Assembly: GCA_016178055.1 (NCBI GenBank)
Contig: JACOUC010000001.1
Coordinates: forward strand, 1 to 60,566
Reading direction: 5' to 3'
DNA from: Chlamydiota bacterium
Lineage (GTDB): Bacteria > Auribacterota > JACPWU01
Length of the DNA: 60,566 bases
The notes beneath the pieces were generated by a model. It was not told the origin of the DNA, did no database searches, and was given only the letters and a program-made list of their open reading frames with translations. The position numbers and the translations under genes are program-made. This document shows positions 33,960 through 42,521 of this stretch, one piece after another; position 1 is the first letter of the stretch, and each line of letters opens with the position of its first letter.

Positions 33960-34655
33960 TTAAGATTTAAAAGTGAAGAGTTCACGAATCTCTTTTAATT
34001 CATTGGCTGCTTTTAAAATCCCCAATCGAAGTTTCATGAGTAAAAAATAAAAGAGCAAGAAAGCAGCAAAACTGATCATCAGGGTTTTGAACATCACAGG
34101 GTCAATTCCAGATCCTTCGCCTCCTCCAATCACGGGAGCTGGATGCTGGGTTCTCCACCATCGGATTGAAAGGTAGACAATAGGGACATCGATAAATCCA
34201 ACAATACCCAAAACAGCCGAGAGGGTTTTTTTCTTTTGTTCCTGAGGGATAAAGGATCTTAGCATAAGATAGGAGATATAAATCAGCCATAAAACCAATG
34301 TAGAGGTGAGCCGGGCATCCCAGGTCCACCAAATTCCCCAAACAGGTTTTGCCCAGAGAGGGCCTGTGATAAGAACAAAACTCGAGAACAAAACTCCAAG
34401 TTCAGCTGAAGCTTGAGCCGTGTGATCAAAGATGTTTTTTCGGGTTATCAGATAAAGCAAGCTTGAAATAAAAACGACGAGAAAGCTGAGAAAACTGACC
34501 CAGGCTGAAGGAACATGAAAATAAAAAATTCTTTGAACATCGCCCATGGTTTTTTCAATGGGAGCCCAAAGAAAAATAGCCCATAAGGCTAGAAGCATGA
34601 AGCAAAGAAGTGAAAAATGAAAAATGAAAAATGAAAAATGAAAACGTTTCTGCAT
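33960..34655 (-). CDS. ccmC: Heme exporter/delivery protein CcmC
   Basis: Six hydrophobic segments surround the heme-handling WWD-type motif WGIWWTWDARLTSTLVLW. FYFHVPSAW carries the expected histidine. The N-terminus (MQKRFHFSFFIFHFSLL) is encoded by an (AAAATGA) heptamer array read in frame, so the ancestral start was probably further in, for example near MLLALWAIF. It is spaced one base from the upstream S23 gene stop. Confidence 0.88.
   Translation of the reverse strand: MQKRFHFSFFIFHFSLLCFMLLALWAIFLWAPIEKTMGDVQRIFYFHVPSAWVSFLSFLVVFISSLLYLITRKNIFDHTAQASAELGVLFSSFVLITGPLWAKPVWGIWWTWDARLTSTLVLWLIYISYLMLRSFIPQEQKKKTLSAVLGIVGFIDVPIVYLSIRWWRTQHPAPVIGGGEGSGIDPVMFKTLMISFAAFLLFYFLLMKLRLGILKAANELKEIRELFTFKS
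34604..34655. repeat. (AAAATGA) heptamer array, arm 3' of the first S23 gene
   Basis: AAAATGA repeats about three times with a seven-base period on the plus strand (34613-34642), bounded by AAGTGA and AAACG. Its inverse complement is the start of ccmC. A matching inverted array lies at the other end of the S23 gene near 35040-35075. Confidence 0.65.
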
Positions 34656-34656
34656 T

Positions 34657-35067
34657 TTATGCCTCGTTTAACTTATTTTTTAACTTAACTTTTATGCTCT
34701 CCTTGGAGGTGATTAATATAGAGGAGAGAATTCTTACGAGTTGGTGGTTTTCATCTTTAAGATATTTTGTTTCATCAGAATGGACAATCTTTGTTTCTTC
34801 AATCAATCGAAGCCAGTAAGCTGTTTCTAGTGCTTCTTTATGCGCGATTGATATTTTTGAGATAAAATCCGCTTTACTTTGAGCTCCTTGAGCTTCGTGG
34901 ACATTGGCTCCAATCGAAGTACCAGACCTTAGCAATTGTTTCCCAAGAATTTGGGCTAAGATTGTTTTTTTTGATAATTCTTGATAAAGTCTAATAATTG
35001 CGAGAGCGTATTGAACGCTTCGTTCGTTAATTGGATTAGATTTAACTTTTAATTTTTCACTTTTCAT
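34657..35067 (-). CDS. S23/IVS four-helix-bundle protein, copy 1
   Basis: This 136-residue helical protein has the family core LGKQLLRSGTSIGANVHEAQ followed by KADFISKISIAHKEALETAYWL. Relatives are encoded in 23S rRNA intervening sequences and near retroelements, and their role is unknown. It sits between ccmB and ccmC with no function in heme delivery known. Both ends are flanked by heptamer arrays in opposite orientation (35040-35075 and 34604-34642), as if the gene and its flanks form one insertion unit. Confidence 0.85.
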   Translation of the reverse strand: MKSEKLKVKSNPINERSVQYALAIIRLYQELSKKTILAQILGKQLLRSGTSIGANVHEAQGAQSKADFISKISIAHKEALETAYWLRLIEETKIVHSDETKYLKDENHQLVRILSSILITSKESIKVKLKNKLNEA

Positions 35068-35075
35068 TTTTCATT
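35040..35075. repeat. Heptamer array, arm 5' of the first S23 gene
   Basis: On the minus strand the sequence runs as AAATGAA, AAGTGAA, AAATTAA, AAGTTAA with a seven-base period and contains the S23 ATG. It is the inverse of the array at 34604-34642. Confidence 0.6.
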
Positions 35076-35084
35076 CTTCTAATT

Positions 35085-35750
35085 TCACTCTTCCAATACA
35101 TATTCAAATAACAGAGTACCCGTAGTCATAAAAATAATATCGTAAACGACGATCAGTTTAAACCATGTAGAGTTAAGATGAAAATGATTTTCTAAAATAA
35201 GTGTTGTACATTCTACACACCCAATGAGCATGGGAATGCTGATGGGAAATAGAAGAATAGGCAGGAGAACGTCTCTCATCCGCGTATTGAGAGCCAAGGC
35301 TGAAAAAAGGGTCCCTGTTGCCGCAAATCCGGCCGTTCCTAAGAGATTAACCAGTAAGAGGCTTGCTAAGGAAGGAAGAAGAGAAATATTAAAAAAAAGT
35401 CCTAGAAAAGGAAGAATAATTATTTGAATCAAGGTCATAAAAATAAAGTTTGTAAGCCATTTTCCTAAAAAAATAGCGCTGGGATTAATGGGGGCCAATG
35501 AAAGACTTTCTAATCCAGCATTTTCCCTTTCAAGACTCAAGGTTCGATTAAGCCCTAAAATTCCCCCAAAGGTATAACAAATCCATAAAATACCTGGAAT
35601 GATATGCAGCCTTTCTTCAGAAGTCGGCTCAAAAGCAAAATTAAAAAGAACAAGAATGAGAAGTCCGAAAACAAACATGGACGTCAGAATCTCACGACTT
35701 CTGAGTTCTAATAAAAGATCTTTTTGAAAGATAAGCCAGGCTGGTTTCAT
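35085..35750 (-). CDS. ccmB: Heme exporter permease CcmB
   Basis: This 221-residue protein has about six hydrophobic segments and the family motif LSLERENAGLESLSLAPINP near residue 70. With CcmA and CcmC it releases heme-loaded CcmE. Its start overlaps the ccmA stop by four bases. Confidence 0.88.
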   Translation of the reverse strand: MKPAWLIFQKDLLLELRSREILTSMFVFGLLILVLFNFAFEPTSEERLHIIPGILWICYTFGGILGLNRTLSLERENAGLESLSLAPINPSAIFLGKWLTNFIFMTLIQIIILPFLGLFFNISLLPSLASLLLVNLLGTAGFAATGTLFSALALNTRMRDVLLPILLFPISIPMLIGCVECTTLILENHFHLNSTWFKLIVVYDIIFMTTGTLLFEYVLEE

Positions 35751-36463
35751 TTGTGATTCAAAAGCTCCTGATAAATTTTTTGAATTTCAGAAGCGGTCAT
35801 TTTTACCTTGTCAGTTTGAAATATCATTTTCCCCTGATGAAGCACGAGCCATCGATTTGCAAAAAAAGAGGCAAGATCAATTTGATGAGTTGCCAGAACA
35901 AGAAGCCCTTGTTGGGACAAAAATTTTTCCAGGTTCTCAATAACCTTTAAAGTCGATTTTTGATCCAAGTGTGTAAAAGGTTCGTCCAGAAGAAGGATGG
36001 AGGGTGAATGAAGAAAGGCCCGAGCCAGATCGGTCCTTTGCTGGAGCCCCTTCGAGAGTTTACGAATAAAAATTTCACGGTGATCTATTAAATCAAACTC
36101 ATTGAGTATTTCCAAAACACGAAATTTCTTTTCTTCTATGCGATAAATTTGAGAAAAGAATTTAAGATTTTCTTCGATGGTGAGATCCTGATACAGGTGG
36201 AGTTTGTCCCCAGCATAACCTATGCTTTTCTTGTAGAGAGATGGATTTTCGTAAATAGGTTTTGCGTTAAATTGAATCGATCCGGAGGTTGATTTCAAAA
36301 GGGTGGATAAAATTTTTAAAAGGGTTGTTTTACCCGCACCATTAGGGCCTAAGAGAACAAGGGCGTCTTGGGAAAAACATTCAAAATTAATTTTAGAGAG
36401 CGCTTGAACCGGGTAAAAAATTTTTGTCAAATCGCAAATTTCAAGAGAGACATTGGGGATCAT
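35747..36463 (-). CDS. ccmA: Heme exporter ATPase CcmA
   Basis: This is an ABC ATPase with Walker A GPNGAGKTT, signature LSKGLQQRTDLARA and Walker B ILLLDEPFTHLD. At 238 residues and directly next to ccmB it is assigned CcmA. It overlaps both neighbours by ATGA, so the operon is tightly coupled. Confidence 0.9.
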   Translation of the reverse strand: MIPNVSLEICDLTKIFYPVQALSKINFECFSQDALVLLGPNGAGKTTLLKILSTLLKSTSGSIQFNAKPIYENPSLYKKSIGYAGDKLHLYQDLTIEENLKFFSQIYRIEEKKFRVLEILNEFDLIDHREIFIRKLSKGLQQRTDLARAFLHSPSILLLDEPFTHLDQKSTLKVIENLEKFLSQQGLLVLATHQIDLASFFANRWLVLHQGKMIFQTDKVKMTASEIQKIYQELLNHK

Positions 36464-37662
36464 GATTGTTTTATAAGGTGAAGAAGCTGGCTTTTAAGGC
36501 GGTTTTTTTTGTCCTGATAAATTTTCTCTGAAACTCGACCTTCTCGGTAGGCGGCTGTAAGATCCTGAAAGGCTAAAATAAGGCCTTCTTTTTGAGAAAG
36601 AGCGATGATTTTTTGCTGTTTAAGACGAGGAAGGCTCCCTAGAAGCAACATAAAACCTAATCCAAGACAGAGGGGAATGAGAAGTTGTTGTGTTTCATGA
36701 GGAACCGTGATGACCTGAGGTTCAACCGACTCTGTTCCCCCTGAAAGTGTTAATGCAATGACATTTCCTTTTTGAAAAGGTCCTCCGGTCAACAGGCGGA
36801 CATCCATTTTAGACTGAACTCCCTGATCATAAAAAGCTTCAGCCTGAGCGACCATGTCGGTAGGATAAAGAAGTAAATCTATTTCTGGAATATCGTAAAA
36901 GGATTTTTCCTCGAAGGAAATTCTTCCGCTTGAGTTATCAACCGCATACTCAATCATAACCTCTGTCTGGCCTGGTTTGATGGGATAATCAATGGTGTAA
37001 TCATTTGAATTTTCAATTTGAGTGGCTTTCTGACGAAGAGGCATGGATCCGGTAGATACACTAACCGATGCAGGCTCTCGGGTCTGGGGTGGGACGTAGA
37101 AGCGAAATGTGCCTTCAGGATCTGCATATGTTTTGGGAATTTCACTCTCGTTTTTTAAAATGAAAATTTTCTTAATTTTTAAGAGATCATGATCTTTTTC
37201 AAAAATCCAGTGAGAACGAGAGAGGTGAATGTTTTTAGCATCCTGAGTGGCCTCATAAACAGTGGTCTCAATCGGAGTATCTATGGATTGGTTGGGTAAG
37301 AGGGGCGAGCTATAAAGAACTCCCTCATAGCTTGCTTGGATAAGATGAGGGATTTCTAGGTCAAGATCGATATTTTCAAACTGATAATCACCCGTAATAT
37401 TTCTCACAATCGATATCATTTTCATTCCAGATTTGAGTTCAATAAGACGGACTTCATTGGCTTGACCTGCTTTACCTGTTGTTCCGTTAGTTATTTTTCC
37501 CCTAATGCTTGTAGTTTTTGAATAAGCATGAGTTAAGAAAGATAAAAAGAATAGGGGAGTCATGAGTAGCAGTAGGCTCGAGGCTCGAAGCTCGAAGCTC
37601 GAAGCAAAAGCAAAAGGAGTATTTGCCTTTAACCTTGAGCCTCGAGCCTCGAGCCTTTTCAT
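36460..37662 (-). CDS. Exported protein with carboxypeptidase-regulatory-like domain, ccm-linked
   Basis: The mature part begins after a signal peptide and contains a beta-sandwich of carboxypeptidase-regulatory type (about residues 50-125, IRGKITNGTTGKAGQANEVRL). A beta-rich middle, one C-terminal helix (LLIPLCLGLGFMLLLGSLP) and a cytoplasmic helical tail (FQDLTAAYREGRVSEKIYQ) like that of CcmI-type proteins follow. ATG 37662 overlaps the previous stop as ATGA. A GCTCGAA heptamer palindrome is translated as residues 4-28, between MKR and the hydrophobic LLLLMTPLFF core. The role in heme assembly is inferred from the operon only. Confidence 0.65.
   Translation of the reverse strand: MKRLEARGSRLKANTPFAFASSFELRASSLLLLMTPLFFLSFLTHAYSKTTSIRGKITNGTTGKAGQANEVRLIELKSGMKMISIVRNITGDYQFENIDLDLEIPHLIQASYEGVLYSSPLLPNQSIDTPIETTVYEATQDAKNIHLSRSHWIFEKDHDLLKIKKIFILKNESEIPKTYADPEGTFRFYVPPQTREPASVSVSTGSMPLRQKATQIENSNDYTIDYPIKPGQTEVMIEYAVDNSSGRISFEEKSFYDIPEIDLLLYPTDMVAQAEAFYDQGVQSKMDVRLLTGGPFQKGNVIALTLSGGTESVEPQVITVPHETQQLLIPLCLGLGFMLLLGSLPRLKQQKIIALSQKEGLILAFQDLTAAYREGRVSEKIYQDKKNRLKSQLLHLIKQS
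37574..37656. repeat. GCTCGAA-family heptamer palindrome in a signal peptide
   Basis: GGCTCGAGGCTCGAAGCTCG at 37574-37593 continues to 37604 as seven-base units. It is mirrored by the GAGCCTCGAGCCTCGAGCC run ending at 37656, with an AAAGCAAAA spacer. It lies wholly within the coding sequence of the gene at 36460-37662 and keeps its frame. Confidence 0.8.
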
Positions 37663-38042
37663 ATCTTCCCTCCGCACTCTGGACAGAACTTTGCGTTTAC
37701 GGGAAGAGGTTTGCCGCAAGAAGAACACTCCCTGAAAGGGCGGTTTTGCAATTCTCTTTCAATCTGTAGATCAAGTTTATCCATTTCAGTAAGAATCTTG
37801 GCAGCTTCTTCTTTAGATTCAGAGCGAATTCTTTGATAATCAACTTCCGAAACTTTTCCTATAGCAAAGTCAAGATCAAGGTCTTTTAAGTTGGTGTAAA
37901 CCGTTGCCCTTTTTTCTTCAAGATAAGAAAACTCAGGATCCTCAGGAAGAGAAAGAAGGGATGAACCCCCTGATTGATAAAGAGGCATAAGAACATAGAC
38001 AACACTGATTGCAAGCGCTATAAAAAATAGGGTTTCAATCAT
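37659..38042 (-). CDS. CcmI-like membrane protein with C-terminal zinc ribbon
   Basis: One N-terminal helix (residues 1-20) is followed by a helical coiled region (KRATVYTNLKDLDLDFAIGKVSEVDYQ) of the type found in CcmI and related proteins. A zinc ribbon (CSSCGKPLPVNAKFCPECG) ends the protein. It lies between ccmH and the exported protein gene, with a four-base overlap to the latter. Confidence 0.7.
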   Translation of the reverse strand: MIETLFFIALAISVVYVLMPLYQSGGSSLLSLPEDPEFSYLEEKRATVYTNLKDLDLDFAIGKVSEVDYQRIRSESKEEAAKILTEMDKLDLQIERELQNRPFRECSSCGKPLPVNAKFCPECGGKI

Positions 38043-38065
38043 TTTTAATTTTTAATTTTAAATTT

Positions 38066-38584
38066 TTAATTGTTTTTATCATTTTCCCATTCTTTCAATT
38101 CTTTTTCAATTCGATCATTCATTGAAGAGTCTACGGTTGAGAAAGGAGGAAGCCCAAAGGATTTTTTTCGTACTCTTCTTAAGAAAAAAAACACTACGAC
38201 TAATCCAATCATCATCACAAGTCCTGGCATGATCCAGGCTGTTAGATTAAAACCGTGAGCCGGGGGGGACGATAGCACTTTGATTCCGTATTGATCAATA
38301 AACTTTTGAATGATAACGCTTTCACTCGAGCCTTTCTCAATTTCCTCTTCAATTATTTTTCTCATAGGGATGGCCGAAGGGCAATTTTCATGATTGCAAA
38401 CTGAAAGCATCATGAAGCAGCCGCATTGGCAAACAAGCTTCTCACTGACAGATTTAAAAATGGTGATCTTTGAAGGATTTTGGAGATCTGTTTGGGCCAA
38501 ACCAGCGAGTCCATCGTCCCTGGCACATAACACGAGGGGAAGAAGACTCAAAATATATAAAATGGCTCGTTTAGAGAGGATCAT
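38066..38584 (-). CDS. ccmH: CcmH-type thioredox protein
   Basis: A signal peptide (about residues 1-20) precedes KLVCQCGCFMMLSVCNHENC (C52, C54, C56, C63, C68). That replaces the usual LRCxxC with a cysteine-rich CxCxC form. A helix near residues 115-140 anchors the protein. CcmH keeps apocytochrome cysteines reduced for CcmF. The C-terminus is short and charged. Confidence 0.78.
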   Translation of the reverse strand: MILSKRAILYILSLLPLVLCARDDGLAGLAQTDLQNPSKITIFKSVSEKLVCQCGCFMMLSVCNHENCPSAIPMRKIIEEEIEKGSSESVIIQKFIDQYGIKVLSSPPAHGFNLTAWIMPGLVMMIGLVVVFFFLRRVRKKSFGLPPFSTVDSSMNDRIEKELKEWENDKNN

Positions 38585-38729
38585 GAGAAAACATGTTCGA
38601 TATGATCATTACATAGGGAATCATTTGTTGTTCGTTTCATAAAAGGCGCCTCCAATGCTTGCATAATATCATCGCCATAACTTAGGGTTCAACCAAAAGA
38701 ACATATATCATAAAGCTTTCCTCGCAGCT

Positions 38730-38812
38730 ACTTCTGTAAGAAGAATCAGCATTCCAAACACAATCACGAGTCCTCGGATCCACACCCATTGGACTAAGGG
38801 ATTAAGGAAAAT
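38730..38812 (-). pseudogene. Decayed second copy of the ccmF 3' end
   Basis: Read on the minus strand this gives FLNPLVQWVWIRGLVIVFG, matching the real CcmF end FLNPLVQWVWVGGLVIVFG at 40110-40192 (about 85-88 percent identity by eye). It lies on the far side of the DUF4143 ATPase gene. The pattern suggests insertion of the ATPase gene at the ccmF tail with displacement of the old tail, or recombination between two ccmF genes. Confidence 0.75.
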
Positions 38813-38875
38813 TTTTTTACGATGCTTGTTTTTCTCTCCCATATGTTTTTTGCGAAGCCTGCCTTCGAGTTAATC

Positions 38876-40042
38876 TCAAGACTCAGCAATTTTGGATATT
38901 TGTCGCCATGGAATGATTTTGGTGTCTTTAAAAGGCTGGGCTTGAGCGCCTGCGTAGACGAGATAGGATAATTTTTCTTTTTCTCCAGAGATTTGATACC
39001 ACTTTTCAAGTCCCTTAAAATAGTCAGTTGAAAGGGTCTGGCCCGATTTAATTTCAATAGGAATTAATTGGGATCCGTTTTCAATCAAAACGTCAACTTC
39101 ATGACCGGTGTTATCCCGCCAAAAATACAAATTAGACGTGAGTCCTGCGTTGAACCTTCCTTTTGCAAGCTCAATAAGAACCCAAGTTTCAAAAAGAGCT
39201 CCCCGCATGGCGTGGGTTACAATTTCTTCTTTTTTTTGAATTCCTAAAAGCCACGATGCCAAACCTGTGTCATAGAAGTAGAGTTTTGGGGTTTTTACAA
39301 GGCGTTTGTTAAAATTGCGATGATAGGGAGTCAGTAAAAAAAGGATGTAGCTTGCCTCAAGTGCCGAGAGCCAGGCTTTGGCCGTGTTGTGAGAAATGCC
39401 GCAATCATTTGAAAGCGATGACAAATTGAGAAGTTGACCCGTTCTTGCGGCACACATGCGGACAAATTTTTGAAAGAGTGAGAGATCATGGACATTGAGG
39501 ATTTGGCGTAAATCCCTTTCGATATAGGTCATCATATAACTCGCATACCAGTTTTGAGGTGAAACTTCTCGTGAATAGAGGGGGGGGTATGATCCCCTAA
39601 ACATAAGTTCTTCAAGCGTGGGAGGTATTCTTTTAGCACTCTCAAGCTCTGAAAGGGAAAAGGGAAGGAGTTGAACCATTCCGACTCGCCCTGCAAGCGA
39701 TTGACTGATTTTGGCCATGAGTCCAAATTGTTGCGATCCTGTCAGAACAAAGAGCCCCATTCTTCCATCTTGATCGACCTGTGTTTGAAGATAAGAGAGA
39801 AGGTGGGGGGTGCGTTGGATTTCATCGAGGATGGCTCCATCAGGATAACGTGACAGAAAACCCCTGGGATCATTTCTTGCGAGTTCAAGTTCATCAGGAT
39901 CTTCCATGGAAATATAAGGTTTTTTGGGGAAAATAGCTTTTGAAAGGGTTGTTTTTCCAGATTGTCGAGGCCCCGTAACAGCAAGTATAGGGTATCCTTT
40001 GGCAAGTACGGCTAAAGCACGAGACATCTCTCGATGGATCAT
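38876..40042 (-). CDS. AAA-type ATPase with DUF4143
   Basis: Walker A GPRQSGKTTL, Walker B ILDEIQRTPHLL and the LTGSQQFGLM sensor stretch occupy residues 1-120. A winged-helix middle (NLSSLSNDCGISHNTAKAWLSALEASYILFLL) and a C-terminal nuclease-like DUF4143 region (NTGHEVDVLIENGSQLIPIEIKSG) follow. These are common accessory ATPases of unknown role. It interrupts the ccm operon between ccmF and ccmH, and a degraded ccmF tail lies beyond it, so it is probably a late arrival. Confidence 0.88.
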   Translation of the reverse strand: MIHREMSRALAVLAKGYPILAVTGPRQSGKTTLSKAIFPKKPYISMEDPDELELARNDPRGFLSRYPDGAILDEIQRTPHLLSYLQTQVDQDGRMGLFVLTGSQQFGLMAKISQSLAGRVGMVQLLPFSLSELESAKRIPPTLEELMFRGSYPPLYSREVSPQNWYASYMMTYIERDLRQILNVHDLSLFQKFVRMCAARTGQLLNLSSLSNDCGISHNTAKAWLSALEASYILFLLTPYHRNFNKRLVKTPKLYFYDTGLASWLLGIQKKEEIVTHAMRGALFETWVLIELAKGRFNAGLTSNLYFWRDNTGHEVDVLIENGSQLIPIEIKSGQTLSTDYFKGLEKWYQISGEKEKLSYLVYAGAQAQPFKDTKIIPWRQISKIAES

Positions 40043-40073
40043 GATAGAAGCGTAGCCTATTCCTTACAAATTG

Positions 40074-42068
40074 TCAATTTAATTGACAATTTGTAATAAT
40101 TTTCATAACTCTTTCAGGCAGAAGAAGAATCAGCGTTCCAAAGACAATCACCAGTCCCCCGACCCAGACCCACTGGACTAAGGGATTTAAAAATACTTGT
40201 ATCAGGACCTTGTTGTCGCTTTCTGAAAAGTCAGCAAAAACAGCATAAAAGTCCTCGATCAGAGTTGAATAAATAGCTACTTCTGAAGTAGGTTGTTCGC
40301 TTGCCTTGTAAAATCGCTTTTCCGTTTGAAGTTGCTTAAGGAATCGATTGTTTTTAAAAAGATCTAGACGCACGATCCCTGATTCATAATTGGGATTGTC
40401 TTCTTGTCTTATTTCCTTGCAGACAAGGGTGTAGTTTTTAATTTTCAGAGACTCGCCCTCTTTTAAAGCTGTTTTTGTTTCTTGATTAAAAGCATTTCCG
40501 CTCATTCCGATAAAGATCATCACAATCCCAACATGAACGATATAGCCTCCATAGCGGCAGGCATTTTTCCGAGTGAGGTTGATCAGTGAAATAAAAATAT
40601 TTTCTCCCGTCGAGCGATGCCGAGCCTGAGTCCCTCGGTAAAATTCAAGAAAAATGGTTAGGGAGACAAAAAAGGAAAGAGAAAGAGTCATCCATGCATA
40701 TAAATGACGTACTCCAAAAAAACCGATTACAAGTGCAAAAAGGAGAGAGGCAAGAATGGGATAGGAAAAATTTTTTTTGAGACTCGCCCACGATGTTTTT
40801 CTCCACGCAAGCAAGGGACCGACGCCTGTTAAAAACAGCAAAATAATTCCAATAGGGATGTTGACTTTATTAAAAAATGGAGCGCCAACCGTAATTTTTT
40901 GGCCTTGTATGGCTTCTGAAATAACAGGGAAAATGGTTCCCCAGAGGACTGCGAAACAGGCCGCCAGAAGAATCCAATTGTTTAATAAAAACCCTGCTTC
41001 TCGAGAAACAAGAGACTCCAGCGTTCGTTCGGATTTAAGAAAGGGAAGTCGGCATAAAAGCAGTATCAAACAGAAAAGGCTTGCCAGACCAATAAAGGAT
41101 ATAAAATAGGGCCCAATATTCGATTGTGCAAAGGCGTGAACGGAATTGACAATTCCGCTCCTTGTGAGAAAAGTTCCAAAAATTGAAATAAGAAAAGTAA
41201 TCATCACCAAAATCATATTCCATATTTTCAGCATCCCTTTTTTTTCCTGAATCATTACGGAGTGAAGAAAGGCTGTAGCCGTGAGCCACGGCATGAGAGA
41301 TGCGTTTTCAACAGGATCCCAAGCCCAGTAGCCACCCCAGCCAAGTTCTACGTAAGCCCATTTGGCGCCCAGAAGAATACCCATTCCTAAGAAGGCCCAA
41401 CTGATAATCGCCCATCGACGGGTGGTGCGAATCCAGGCAGAACTTTTGTGTTTCGTGATGAGCGCTGCGATTGCAAAGGCAAAGGGGGCTGCTGTTCCAA
41501 TATATCCAAGGTAGAGAATGGGAGGATGAATCAGCATCGCAAAATATTGAAGAAGGGGATTTAAGCCCTTTCCATCTTCTGGCTGATAAGGATAGATCAG
41601 CCCATTTCCATGATCCAGGGCTAGTTCCTTGAAGGGATTTGCCACAATAACGTTGAGAATGAGAAAGAAAAAAGTAATACTAATCAATACGAAAATCACA
41701 TAAGGAATGAGGGAACTATGGTGATTTTTATTTTGGTGGACAATGATAACGCTATAACACGAAAGGATCCAGGACCAGAAAAGAAGAGATCCTTCCTGCC
41801 CTCCCCAAAGCGCTGCAATTTTATAAGGGATAGGGAGCGCCTGATTAGAATATTTGGCTACATATTCAATTTGAAAATGATTCATTAGAAGTTCTGAAAC
41901 CAGACACACTACAGCCAAAGTGATAAGTGTGCAGACGCAATAAACCGCATGGCGAGAGCTTTGAACAAACGCGAAATGGTTTATTTTTGCGCCCCAAAGA
42001 GCCGATAAGATTGCATAGACTGAAAAAACTAAAGCGGACATCAGAGAAAGATTACCGAGCAGGCTCAT
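40074..42068 (-). CDS. ccmF: Cytochrome c heme lyase subunit CcmF
   Basis: This 664-residue membrane protein joins heme from CcmE to apocytochrome c. It has the WWD-type motif WGGYWAWDPVENASLMPWL, conserved AALWGGQEGSLLFWSW, IHPPILYLGYIG and many hydrophobic helices. The length is normal. It is flanked by heptamer repeats upstream (42069-42125) and by the ATPase gene downstream. Confidence 0.92.
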   Translation of the reverse strand: MSLLGNLSLMSALVFSVYAILSALWGAKINHFAFVQSSRHAVYCVCTLITLAVVCLVSELLMNHFQIEYVAKYSNQALPIPYKIAALWGGQEGSLLFWSWILSCYSVIIVHQNKNHHSSLIPYVIFVLISITFFFLILNVIVANPFKELALDHGNGLIYPYQPEDGKGLNPLLQYFAMLIHPPILYLGYIGTAAPFAFAIAALITKHKSSAWIRTTRRWAIISWAFLGMGILLGAKWAYVELGWGGYWAWDPVENASLMPWLTATAFLHSVMIQEKKGMLKIWNMILVMITFLISIFGTFLTRSGIVNSVHAFAQSNIGPYFISFIGLASLFCLILLLCRLPFLKSERTLESLVSREAGFLLNNWILLAACFAVLWGTIFPVISEAIQGQKITVGAPFFNKVNIPIGIILLFLTGVGPLLAWRKTSWASLKKNFSYPILASLLFALVIGFFGVRHLYAWMTLSLSFFVSLTIFLEFYRGTQARHRSTGENIFISLINLTRKNACRYGGYIVHVGIVMIFIGMSGNAFNQETKTALKEGESLKIKNYTLVCKEIRQEDNPNYESGIVRLDLFKNNRFLKQLQTEKRFYKASEQPTSEVAIYSTLIEDFYAVFADFSESDNKVLIQVFLNPLVQWVWVGGLVIVFGTLILLLPERVMKIITNCQLN

Positions 42069-42125
42069 AAATTAGTCCAAAAATCAAATTTTAAAAATCA
42101 AAATGACAAATTAAAATCTAAAACT
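42069..42125. repeat. CAAAAAT heptamer array, arm 3' of the second S23 gene
   Basis: On the plus strand CCAAAAATCAAA, TTTTAAAAAT and CAAAATGACAAATTAAAATC follow with a seven-base period. The same motif appears in inverse orientation at 42500-42555 on the other side of the S23 gene. Confidence 0.7.
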
Positions 42126-42134
42126 TTAACCTAA

Positions 42135-42521
42135 TTATTTTTTGTCTTTCATCGTTAAGATGCTAGAGGCTAGGATATTAGATATTTCAGTTAATTCATT
42201 TAGCAATATATTCGATTTTTCAATATTGCTTCTATCTATTTCCATTAAAATTTCTAACCAAAATTTTGATTCATTGGCAGATTTTAAGGCATGAGTAAAG
42301 AAGTTGATAAAATCCTTTCTGGAACTTGCAGCTCTTGCCTCAAAATAGTTAGCACCAATACTTGTTCCACTGCGGATCAGCTGGTCAGAGATAATTTGAA
42401 AAACTCTTCCAGTGGGCAATGAGTCGATATGTCCAACCAGCGCTAAAATAAAAGATTTGAGTCTCTGTTTGAACTCATTTTTGAATTGCTCTTTTTTAAT
42501 TTTTGGATTTTCCAATGTCAT
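42135..42521 (-). CDS. S23/IVS four-helix-bundle protein, copy 2
   Basis: This 128-residue helical protein has the family core DQLIRSGTSIGANYFEARAA followed by KDFINFFTHALKSANESKFWL. ATG 42521 lies inside a heptamer array (AAAATGACATT), and the first 26 bases overlap the 3' end of ccmE. As in copy 1, inverted heptamer arrays flank the gene on both sides. The two copies are diverged, so they are separate arrivals or old. Confidence 0.85.
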   Translation of the reverse strand: MTLENPKIKKEQFKNEFKQRLKSFILALVGHIDSLPTGRVFQIISDQLIRSGTSIGANYFEARAASSRKDFINFFTHALKSANESKFWLEILMEIDRSNIEKSNILLNELTEISNILASSILTMKDKK

